33,495 nt of DNA. It comes from CAZVXI01 sp964631295. Its GTDB lineage: Bacteria; Planctomycetota; Phycisphaerae; Phycisphaerales; SM1A02. Positions within the stretch are counted from its first letter, which is position 1. Each line of letters starts with the position of its first letter. A program made the translations under genes and the position numbers. Below, piece after piece: positions 15,907 through 22,813 of this stretch. The notes under the pieces were generated by a model, which was not told the origin of the DNA, did no database searches, and was given only the letters and a program-made list of their open reading frames with translations. The stretch covers positions 1 through 33,495 of the forward strand of contig CAZVXI010000019.1 of assembly GCA_964631295.1 (NCBI GenBank), given 5' to 3'.

Positions 15907-17709
15907 TTACTGGTCGTCATCGTCCGAGGACGGGAAGACGATCTTGTCAGTGCCAAGTGCGCCGTGATCGTCCATACCACCCTTGGATGCGATGCTGCCA
16001 GGTCCACGATCTCGCTGGCGCTGCTCGCCGCCACCTGACTGATCGCTGCTCGTATCCGTATCACCCCACTGAGCACGCTTGAGCGAGAGGCCGATCTTCC
16101 GATCGTCGGTGTCGACACGCAGGATCTTGACATCGACCTCTTCGCCTGCCTTCACAACATCCTGCGGGTTCTCGACTTTGGAGTCCGAGAGTTCCGAGAT
16201 GTGCAGCAAGCCTTCGAGGCCATCTTCCAGCTCGACGAACACGCCGAAGTTGGTGATCTTCGTGACAGTGCCGTGCACCACCATGCCCGGGCGATAGGCA
16301 TCGGGGATGGCGTTGAGCCAGGGGTCTTCGGAGAGCTGTTTCACGCCGAGGCCCACACGCTGTTTCTCACGGTCAATATCAAGCACAACGCAGCGGACGT
16401 TGTCGCCTTTCTTGTACTTCTCGTTTGGATGCGAGACTTTCTCGGTCCACGAAATATCCGAGACGTGCAGCAGGCCGTCGATGCCCGGCTCGATCTCGAT
16501 GAATGCACCATAGTTCGCAAGGTTGCGAACGATGCCATCGATGATCGTGCCCGGGGGGAACTTCTCTGCGACGAGTTCCCACGGGTTCATTTCGGTCTGT
16601 TTGATACCGAGTGAGATTTCCTGCTTGTCCTTGTCAATGTCGAGGACAACAACTTCAACTTCTTCGTCAGCGGTGACAACCTCTGACGGGTGATTGATTC
16701 GCTTCGTCCATGACATCTCGGAGATGTGCACAAGACCCTCGATACCCTCTTCCAACTCGACGAACGCGCCGTAACTGACGAGGTTGACCACCCGGCCGCG
16801 CACCTTGCTGTTGACCGGATAGCGATCGCCGATGTCGTCCCAGGGTGAAGGCTCCTTCTGCTTGAGCCCGAGTGCGATCTTCTCCTTCTCTGAGTCGATG
16901 CGAAGAATCTTCACTTCGACCTCTTCGCCGACTTTGACGATTTCCGACGGGTGGTTCACGCGGCCCCACGACATGTCGGTGATGTGCAGCAGGCCGTCGA
17001 GCCCGCCAAGGTCCACAAAGGCGCCGAAATCCGCGATGTTCGTGATCGTGCCGCGAATCAGATCGCCTTCAGCAACCCGATCAAGCAGTTCACGCTTCGC
17101 GTTTTCGCGTTCCTGTTCAATGAGTTTTCTGCGTGAGATGACGATGTTGCGCCGCTCATGATCGATCTTGAGAATCGCCGCACGAACCACGCGGCCGATG
17201 TACTCGCCGATGTCACTCGGGCGGCGGATGTCGACCTGTGAAGCGGGCAGGAACACCGGCACGCCGATGTCGACGAGCAGGCCGCCCTTGATCTTCCGCA
17301 TGACCTTGCCCTCGATGACATCATCTTCCTTGGTTGTCTCGAGGATGCGCTCCCAGCCGCGAATGCGATCCGCCTTGCGCTTGGAAATCTTGATCAGTCC
17401 GGACTGATCTTCGACTTCTTCGAGCAGAACTTCGATCTTGTCGCCGATCTCGAGGTCTTCGAAGTTGTCGAACTCGCTCTTGTTGACGAGCCCCTCGGAC
17501 TTGAGCCCCACGTCGATGACGACGTCATCGCCCGCTTTGCCGGCCACACGCCCGATCATGATGGTGCCGGGCTCATAATCTGCCATGTCTTCTTTGAAGA
17601 GCGGGTCCATCTGCCCTTCTGCGACTTGGCTTCCAAAGGCATCACGAATAAGTGCTTCCGCATCCGCATCGTCGATGCCGATCTGTTCTATCAGGTTGTA
17701 ATCGACCAT
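15907..17709 (-). CDS. rpsA: 30S ribosomal protein S1
   Basis: The ATG at 17709 gives 600 residues. Six S1 (OB-fold) repeats can be followed: PGTIMIGRVAG, EDDVIEGKVMRKIKGGLLVD, EGDLIRGTITNIADFGAFVD, VNSKVRGRVVNLVSYGAFVE, PGTIIDGIVRNLANYGAFIE and PGMVVHGTVTKITNFGVFVE. The last four carry the canonical G-A/V-F-V/I-(D/E) core and the LH(I/V)S(E/D) strand, while the first two are divergent, as in E. coli S1 where they bind the ribosome. S1 binds mRNA leaders and helps 30S subunits load them. The tail is acidic and Gly-rich. The frame continues upstream to 17796 with no family match. The gene has a long leader with a hairpin, and a strong terminator follows. Confidence 0.93.
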   Translation of the reverse strand: MVDYNLIEQIGIDDADAEALIRDAFGSQVAEGQMDPLFKEDMADYEPGTIMIGRVAGKAGDDVVIDVGLKSEGLVNKSEFDNFEDLEIGDKIEVLLEEVEDQSGLIKISKRKADRIRGWERILETTKEDDVIEGKVMRKIKGGLLVDIGVPVFLPASQVDIRRPSDIGEYIGRVVRAAILKIDHERRNIVISRRKLIEQERENAKRELLDRVAEGDLIRGTITNIADFGAFVDLGGLDGLLHITDMSWGRVNHPSEIVKVGEEVEVKILRIDSEKEKIALGLKQKEPSPWDDIGDRYPVNSKVRGRVVNLVSYGAFVELEEGIEGLVHISEMSWTKRINHPSEVVTADEEVEVVVLDIDKDKQEISLGIKQTEMNPWELVAEKFPPGTIIDGIVRNLANYGAFIEIEPGIDGLLHVSDISWTEKVSHPNEKYKKGDNVRCVVLDIDREKQRVGLGVKQLSEDPWLNAIPDAYRPGMVVHGTVTKITNFGVFVELEDGLEGLLHISELSDSKVENPQDVVKAGEEVDVKILRVDTDDRKIGLSLKRAQWGDTDTSSDQSGGGEQRQRDRGPGSIASKGGMDDHGALGTDKIVFPSSDDDDQ

Positions 17710-18161
17710 TGAGTAAAGACTTTCATTCCACCACGGCGACGCACCGCGGCTTGCTGGTTGGACAGGGTCCGCCTCGGCGGTGACACATATCACCATAAGA
17801 CCGAGCCGGCCGGAACACCCGACCGGTACAGCACATTGCTGTCACGACATCGAATCGGAGAGGATACGCAATCCGGGTCGATTCGGCGAGGAGGGATTTG
17901 TCAAGAGATTGAGGAAATTCCATAAATCTCAGCGATGCACCCATCGGGTCATCATCGCTCGCCCGGCGGTCGCGACGGTGTCAGCCGGCCGGACCTCCGT
18001 GTTCTGTGGCGGATTCGGCTGTGCGGTTCCCGCGGGCAGAATCCAACCTCTGCCAGCGGCCTGCCACACTCGGCCCGAGAGCCGGCCATCAGCGTTAGCG
18101 AGGTTGATTACCTGATCGCGCTGATGCCAAAGATCCGGACCGGGCCGCCGATCGCCGGCAA
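17710..18161. other. 452-base gene-free leader region upstream of rpsA
   Basis: No convincing coding frame is seen on either strand. On the minus strand it holds a perfect TTGACA (17899-17904) without a matching -10 at normal spacing, a TATCCT (17861-17866) that could be a -10 without its own good -35, and a hairpin at 17806-17826. Transcripts starting near 17855 would have a leader of about 145 bases. The length suggests regulation at the RNA level. Confidence 0.45.
17806..17826 (-). promoter_or_regulatory. GC-rich hairpin in the rpsA leader
   Basis: On the minus strand CCGGTCGG and CCGGCCGG form an 8-base stem (one wobble) with a five-base loop GTGTT. It is about 100 bases before the S1 start codon and has no T-run, so it is not a terminator. 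S1 of other bacteria represses its own mRNA by binding leader structure, and this hairpin is a candidate for such a site. Confidence 0.4.
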
Positions 18162-18590
18162 TCAGGCACCGGAATCCGGACGATCCTCCTCGTGCGCTGC
18201 GCCGTGGATGGATGCTTCTTCACCTGCGAGTTTCTTCTCGACGTACTTGCGCATCCACGTCTCGAAGCTCTTCCCGGCTGCAGTATCGCGTCCGGAAAAC
18301 TCGAGGCGTGCAATACTCGAGTACGCAACTGTCTGCCGCTCGGAACCGTCAGCCGGGAGAATCCGCAGCAGCGAGTCGTCCATCAACGCTTTCGCGGAGC
18401 GATCAAACACGTATCCCGTCAAAGGCTCATCGCGATCTTTGAGCAGCAGTGTCACATCACCGCGATAATCGAAGGCAAGGTCGATCGCACGGCGGAGTAC
18501 AGTCGGATCGTCCGAATCCACAACAAGCCCCTGCGCTGCGTCGAGCACGATTGCTTCGTCGCCCGCCTTGCTCTGCACGTTCTGCGGCAT
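18162..18590 (-). CDS. Conserved-looking hypothetical protein
   Basis: This is a 142-residue soluble protein of unrecognised family. It has mixed alpha/beta character: DEAIVLDAAQGLVVDSDDP, a helix VLRRAIDLAFDY, and a strand-rich centre RGDVTLLLKDRDEPLTGYVFDRSA followed by SLLRILPADGSERQTVAYSSIARLEFSGRD. The centre and the IARLEFSGRD end suggest a small beta-barrel (Sm-like or PilZ-like in style; not demonstrated). A charged helix, FETWMRKYVEKKLAGEE, and a polar tail finish it. It starts three bases after the stop of the gene at 18594, so the two are almost certainly translated from one message. Confidence 0.6.
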   Translation of the reverse strand: MPQNVQSKAGDEAIVLDAAQGLVVDSDDPTVLRRAIDLAFDYRGDVTLLLKDRDEPLTGYVFDRSAKALMDDSLLRILPADGSERQTVAYSSIARLEFSGRDTAAGKSFETWMRKYVEKKLAGEEASIHGAAHEEDRPDSGA

Positions 18591-18593
18591 GCG

Positions 18594-18902
18594 TCAGACC
18601 TCAATCTCGTCGCCATCGGCTGGCGTAAACTCGCGGCCGGAGTCGGTATCAATGAGGCGCCAGTTGAACTTCTTGGCGAGCTTCATGATGACCAGCCATG
18701 CGATCTCATCTTCCACAATCGAAAGCAACATCTGCGGGATCGGGTCAGTCGGTGGCAACGAGATAGTGATCCCCGGCCCCCAGAGGACGTCACCGCCCTG
18801 CTCGTCGGGCGCGGTGTTCTCGACTTCGAGCATCTCGATAATCTCGGCCCGCGTGCCAATCGGTGCCATCCCCCCATCAGCGGGAGGGTCTTTCCGAGAC
18901 AT
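18594..18902 (-). CDS. Hypothetical protein, co-transcribed with the next gene
   Basis: The ATG at 18902 (MSRKDPPADGGMAPIG) gives 102 residues; a second Met 11 codons later (18869) is also possible. The central part (VLWGPGITISLPPTDPIPQM, EDEIAWLVIMKLAKKFNWRL) alternates strands with an amphipathic helix, and the end is acidic (TPADGDEIEV). No membrane helix or signal peptide is apparent. I do not recognise the family. Only three bases separate it from the downstream unknown gene. A receiver-domain gene lies 101 bases upstream on the same strand. Confidence 0.58.
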   Translation of the reverse strand: MSRKDPPADGGMAPIGTRAEIIEMLEVENTAPDEQGGDVLWGPGITISLPPTDPIPQMLLSIVEDEIAWLVIMKLAKKFNWRLIDTDSGREFTPADGDEIEV

Positions 18903-19003
18903 GATGACCAGTTGCTGACCCAACGCAAAACTCCATGAAATCAAGCCGCCGGTGCGGCCCGAGCCGCGATCATAGAACACTCACGGGCTTCCCGCAGTAT
19001 CGG

Positions 19004-19435
19004 CTACGAACCACTGTCGCCGCGTAGTTCATCGTCACGTTCCAACAGCTCGACAAGCGTCTCGACGAGCCGCTGCAGTGCGACCGGCTTGTTGAGATAG
19101 GCATGAACACCGAGCGACTCGGCATACAACTTGTGTCGCTTGCCCTGGTTTGCAGTGACCATAACCACCACCGGCGGGTCGTCCATTTCGGTGAGTTTCT
19201 CGAGCACGAGAAAGCCCGATCGCTTGGGAAGCATCATGTCGAGGATGACGGCGTCGACCGCGCCATCGGTTGTCTCGCTGATCGCCATGTTTCCATCGGA
19301 CGCGGAACGGACCTCAGCACCCTCGGCCTTCACGGCAAGTTCAAAACTCGAGCGAATGTCGTTGTCATCATCCACAACGAGGATCACCCGGTCGGCCAGT
19401 CTGTCGTGGCGGGCTGTGCTGGCGTCAGTGCTCAT
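19004..19435 (-). CDS. Stand-alone response regulator receiver (CheY-like) protein
   Basis: With the ATG at 19435 the product has 143 residues. One receiver domain fills nearly all of it: acidic patch DDD at 22-24, the phospho-acceptor Asp in VILDMMLP (D66), the conserved Thr in MVTAN (T94), and Lys in YLNKPV (K116). No output domain follows, only a short acidic tail (ERDDELRGDSGS). Such single-domain regulators act by protein contact or as phosphorelay intermediates. No histidine kinase is encoded nearby. The gene lies 35 bases after an acyltransferase gene on the same strand. Confidence 0.88.
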   Translation of the reverse strand: MSTDASTARHDRLADRVILVVDDDNDIRSSFELAVKAEGAEVRSASDGNMAISETTDGAVDAVILDMMLPKRSGFLVLEKLTEMDDPPVVVMVTANQGKRHKLYAESLGVHAYLNKPVALQRLVETLVELLERDDELRGDSGS

Positions 19436-19470
19436 GATCAATGCTAGGTTCGCGGAAGAGGCCAACAGAA

Positions 19471-20511
19471 TCACGCGGAGGCGGCGATGGCAGCGCTTCG
19501 GTTCGAGTGATCGACGATTCGCTCAATCTCTGCATCAGAGAGCCACGGCAGCGAGTACAGTTTGTCGATCATCCGACGAGGCATCGGCTTGCCCAGCCGT
19601 TCGTGTCGAGGCCGGCTCTTCCATCGCCGGTGCAGCCACAGGTATTGCGATGGATAGAGCGTGATCATCTTCTCGAGCGCGTAGTTGTACCGTGCGGTGA
19701 TGTAGTACAACGGATCATCATGCCCCTGCCACTCGTGCGGGTCGATCATGTCCAGCATGTGCAGGTTGTACCTGAACTTGTGATCAATGCGTGCGCCGAT
19801 GCCTGCGACGATCGGAAGCTTGTATCGCATTGCGAGCAGACCGATTGATTTGTAACTCGACGCGAGTCTTCCAAAGAACGGCACAAACATGCCCCGATCG
19901 CCCGCGTTCTGGTCGGCAATGAACCCAAGCCGGCCGCCCTTGCGGGCAATCTCTCGCAGCACCGGCGTTGAACCATATTTCGTGAGAATGCGCATGCCTC
20001 GCTGTTCGCGAATATCAAGCAGCCACTTGTTGAGCAGCGGATTGTCGAGCGGGCGCGCGAGTGCAGTGATCGAATGACCCATCATCGCGATGAAGTGTCC
20101 GAGCAGTTCCCAGTTTCCGCAATGGCCGGTGATCATGAGCATCGGCTCATCGTTGAGCAGCCGACCGATAAACGGCTCCGTATCCGGGTGGACTGCCGTG
20201 TACCTCGGCCAGGAGCCCGGCGTGATCTTGCGCGTCATCACAAGCGAATCGACGAGGAACAGCTCGAACATGTGCTGCATCGATGCGCGCGCAGTGGCAG
20301 CGATGTGCTGCTCCGACCAGTCCGGAAAACTCAGGCGGATGTTTGTCTCTGCGCGCTCGCGGCGCTTGCGATTCGATTGATGGAACAGCGAGCCGAGTGA
20401 TCGCGCAAGCCGCAGGTTCTGATTCTCATCAAACGTCTGCAATGCGCCTGCGACGGTGCGCACGCCGAGATATTCAGCCCAGTATTGCCAGGATGGACGG
20501 TTCCGCGCCAT
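19471..20511 (-). CDS. LpxL/HtrB-type lysophospholipid (lipid A) acyltransferase
   Basis: The 346-residue protein starts at the ATG at 20511. It matches the LpxL/LpxM/HtrB acyltransferase family. Family marks are the NIRLSFPDWSEQHI segment near the N-terminus, the catalytic HX4E motif in GHCGNWELLGH (H130, E135), and LGFIADQNAGDRGMFVPFFG with the DQ and FFG features of the family. Further on is YPSQYLWLHRRWKSRPRHE, where family members carry a W-x-H-(R/K)-(R/K)-(W/F) element. It probably adds a secondary acyl chain to lipid A or another membrane lipid at the inner face of the cytoplasmic membrane. No ribosome site is visible, but TACACT (20521-20526, minus strand) lies 9 bases upstream. Confidence 0.85.
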   Translation of the reverse strand: MARNRPSWQYWAEYLGVRTVAGALQTFDENQNLRLARSLGSLFHQSNRKRRERAETNIRLSFPDWSEQHIAATARASMQHMFELFLVDSLVMTRKITPGSWPRYTAVHPDTEPFIGRLLNDEPMLMITGHCGNWELLGHFIAMMGHSITALARPLDNPLLNKWLLDIREQRGMRILTKYGSTPVLREIARKGGRLGFIADQNAGDRGMFVPFFGRLASSYKSIGLLAMRYKLPIVAGIGARIDHKFRYNLHMLDMIDPHEWQGHDDPLYYITARYNYALEKMITLYPSQYLWLHRRWKSRPRHERLGKPMPRRMIDKLYSLPWLSDAEIERIVDHSNRSAAIAASA

Positions 20512-20540
20512 GTGGCCGCAAGTGTAGGGCGTTGCGAACG

Positions 20541-20574
20541 AAAAACAGCCCCGAACCATCTGGCTCGGGGCTGT
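20541..20574 (-). terminator. Rho-independent terminator after the coiled-coil protein gene
   Basis: On the minus strand a 13-base stem (ACAGCCCCGAGCC with GGTTCGGGGCTGT, one wobble, AGAT loop) is followed by TTTTTCG. It is 42 bases after the stop of the gene at 20617 and upstream of the acyltransferase start. Confidence 0.9.
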
Positions 20575-20616
20575 GGGGGCGAGTGTTCGCCTTGTTCAAG
20601 TTTCCATTCGCGCGGT

Positions 20617-21591
20617 TCAGTCGATGATCACCGGGCCGCCGAAGGCGATCGCCTTCTTGCTGGACTCGGATTCATCATCGTCCTCCGAGGCCATCTCGTC
20701 GTCACTGGCCTCTTCCGCGTCGACATCATCGAATGGACCGCTGATCTCGATATCGAGACCTTCAGCACCCATCTCGAAGCGTGCCTTGCGTTCATAGTCG
20801 CTCTGGCTGCGCATCTTGGAGAGTTGCTGGAGTTGTGCATCCTGAAGTGTTCGCAGTTCCGCCAGTTTCGACTGGATCTGCTTCAGGTTACCAACCTTGC
20901 CAAAGCGGCTGTAACTGTCAAGCGTGTCCTGCTGACGCTTGGTCATTTCGATCAGGCGCTCGTTGCGTTCGATGGCGCTGATCTGATGATCCAGTTGCCA
21001 GAGTTGTGCCTGGTACTGCTCGTACTCAGTCTCGAGTTGCGCGAGGATCTCAACCAGACGACTTTTCTGTTCGTTGAGGAACTTGACCTGCTGCTCATCT
21101 GCAGCGAGGCGATCCCGGTACGTATTGCGAACAGTGTTGACGTGCTCTGCCTCTGCGTATGCCTCGCTCAGGTTGTATCGCACACCCTCGTATCGGATGG
21201 CGACCGAACGCACGCCGGAGTTCATTTCATCCTCCGCACGCTGGACGAGTCGCTTGAGATCGCTCAGGTCTTCGGTCGTCATGGCGACGACGCGCTGGGC
21301 AATCTCGGTATCGCGGTTGAGCTCAGCCAGTTGGGTGTCAACCTTGGCCAGCTCAGACTTCACTTCCTGAATCCGCTCGGGGTATTCCTCTGCCAGCGAT
21401 GCGAGTTGGTGACGCAGAGCGACGGGATCATCCACGCACGAGTTGATCACGTCAGTGGCTTTGTGCTTGACCTGTGCCACGGCCGTGCCAGCGGCGTGAC
21501 GAAATCCGGGGGAGACCAGCGCCAAGCCACCAACGACCAAACCGCCGACCAGGCCCCATCTGAAGATGCTTTTTCCGATGCAGCAACCCAT
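20617..21591 (-). CDS. Membrane-anchored coiled-coil protein with acidic tail
   Basis: The ATG at 21591 follows AAAGGA at a spacing of 8 bases and gives 324 residues. Two Cys (MGCC) precede a hydrophobic helix (WGLVGGLVVGGLALV). Residues ~55-265 are almost wholly coiled coil (EEYPERIQEVKSELAKVDTQ, RDRLAADEQQVKFLNEQKSR). A central break (SGVRSVAIRYEGVRYN) could form a beta hairpin. The last 50 residues are very acidic (DDVDAEEASDDEMASEDDD) and end GGPVIID. I do not recognise the family; the layout recalls PspA- or DUF-type envelope-stress coiled coils, but with a membrane anchor. It is divergent from the sigma-factor gene and shares a 410-base intergenic region with it. Confidence 0.66.
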   Translation of the reverse strand: MGCCIGKSIFRWGLVGGLVVGGLALVSPGFRHAAGTAVAQVKHKATDVINSCVDDPVALRHQLASLAEEYPERIQEVKSELAKVDTQLAELNRDTEIAQRVVAMTTEDLSDLKRLVQRAEDEMNSGVRSVAIRYEGVRYNLSEAYAEAEHVNTVRNTYRDRLAADEQQVKFLNEQKSRLVEILAQLETEYEQYQAQLWQLDHQISAIERNERLIEMTKRQQDTLDSYSRFGKVGNLKQIQSKLAELRTLQDAQLQQLSKMRSQSDYERKARFEMGAEGLDIEISGPFDDVDAEEASDDEMASEDDDESESSKKAIAFGGPVIID

Positions 21592-22001
21592 GGTCAGTTC
21601 CTTTCTCATTGTCCAGCCCACGGAACGAGGTGGGACTGGGAAACGAATCAAGACGATGTTCTCCCAGGCCAGCCGGCCGATCCGACTGACGTGTTCCACC
21701 ACCTTCTTGGGAGGCCACGCCATGGGCTTTCAAAGATTTCGATCGATTTGCTCGGTCGGCCAGAACGCTTCAGGCAGCGACCACGGCCCGGTCATAGCGG
21801 CTCATTGCAGGATCGCGGGTGGGCGCGGCCGTCAGTTGAGAGATTCGCTCGTCAAGTCGCTCCTGAACGATTGACCGCACATGTCCCGCCTGATGGTGAT
21901 TTCCGCCATCTCCAATCGGTGACTTGGCAGTACAATACACTCAGAAGCGGCATGGCAGGATGAAATGGCCCGTCGGCCACTGCCAATAACTGAGGCCTGC
22001 G
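21592..22001. other. 410-base divergent intergenic region between coiled-coil and sigma-factor genes
   Basis: No gene is convincing here. On the plus strand it contains TACAAT (21931-21936), 65 bases before the sigma ATG, without a clear -35. The minus frame upstream of 21591 stays open to 21723 but shows no start with a ribosome site. The region may hold regulatory sites for both genes. Confidence 0.4.
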
Positions 22002-22742
22002 ATGAATACCCTGACGACATCTTTCGTCCGCCGCCTGCGGGAGCGCGATGAGGCTGCCTGGTTCGAACTCTGGGAGGTGTTCGGTCCGGTCTTGCGCGCT
22101 CAACTCTCGAAGTGGGGGCAGGGGCGAATCGGTGCAGAGACCGTCCGAGATCTCACGCAGGAGACGCTGGCAGCCCTCTCCAACTCGATCGAGCGGTACG
22201 ACCCGAATCGCGGTGCGCGCTTCAGCACGTGGCTTTTGTCGATTGCCAAGCACGCTCTGGGTGATGAAATCGACCGCCGAATGGCCCTCAAGCGAGGAGG
22301 GGGCAAACGACCGGCCGAACTCGACGACCGCTACATGGGCGAGTCGGCCGTGGTCGAGGCCGACGTCGCCTATCAGCAGAGCGTCTTCCAGGCGAAGGTG
22401 TACGCGGCGATCCGCAAGGCCGAGGCTGAGGCAGATTTTATGCATTTCCAGGTCTATCGCATGCGGATATTTGATTGCATGTCCGGGAAAGACGTCGCGG
22501 AACAGCTTGGAGTGAGCGAACCGTCGGTCAGCCGTTACCTGCACAAGATCCGAGACCTGCTGCGAACGCGGCTGCGTGAGATCGTCGCAACCTACAGCTT
22601 CACCGTGGAGGAAGAGCAGGAAGTCGCCAAGGCAGGGCTGACCGGTGAAGATGTCCTGTTCGACGAGGCACTCGCCGAGATTTATCACCGGCAGTCGCGG
22701 CTCATTCTGGAAGATGGGGCCGACACTTCGGAATCATACTGA
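22002..22742 (+). CDS. ECF-type RNA polymerase sigma-70 factor
   Basis: This is a 246-residue product with a GAGG 6 bases before the ATG. Sigma region 2 runs from about residue 10 to 95: FVRRLRERDEAAWFELWEVF, then DLTQETLAALSNSIERYDPN and FSTWLLSIAKHALGDEIDRR. Sigma region 4 at ~150-195 has the helix-turn-helix KDVAEQLGVSEPSVSRYLHK. A ~45-residue C-terminal extension is acidic. In region 2.2 the usual acidic four residues before LVQE (DAED-type) are replaced by TVRD (T47-D50), so little negative charge faces the core enzyme. In ECF factors paired with Ser/Thr kinases a phospho-Thr is thought to supply that charge. The next gene, 71 bases on, is such a kinase. No anti-sigma gene is seen beside it. 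Confidence 0.86.
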   Translation: MNTLTTSFVRRLRERDEAAWFELWEVFGPVLRAQLSKWGQGRIGAETVRDLTQETLAALSNSIERYDPNRGARFSTWLLSIAKHALGDEIDRRMALKRGGGKRPAELDDRYMGESAVVEADVAYQQSVFQAKVYAAIRKAEAEADFMHFQVYRMRIFDCMSGKDVAEQLGVSEPSVSRYLHKIRDLLRTRLREIVATYSFTVEEEQEVAKAGLTGEDVLFDEALAEIYHRQSRLILEDGADTSESY

Positions 22743-22813
22743 GGTAAGAGAACCTCAATCGGCTGTCGCGGAGCCCCTTCGGGCGACCCGAGGGCAGCTT
22801 CGGAGATAGATCA

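Noticed and set aside
17899..17904. Perfect TTGACA (minus strand) as a promoter for rpsA
   Set aside because: No -10 element lies 15-19 bases downstream; the nearest TATCCT is 32 bases away, so it was not called as a promoter.
20485..21963. 492-codon open frame on the plus strand opposite the coiled-coil gene
   Set aside because: It is a mirror of the coiled-coil codon pattern, spans a strong minus-strand terminator and ends inside the divergent promoter region.
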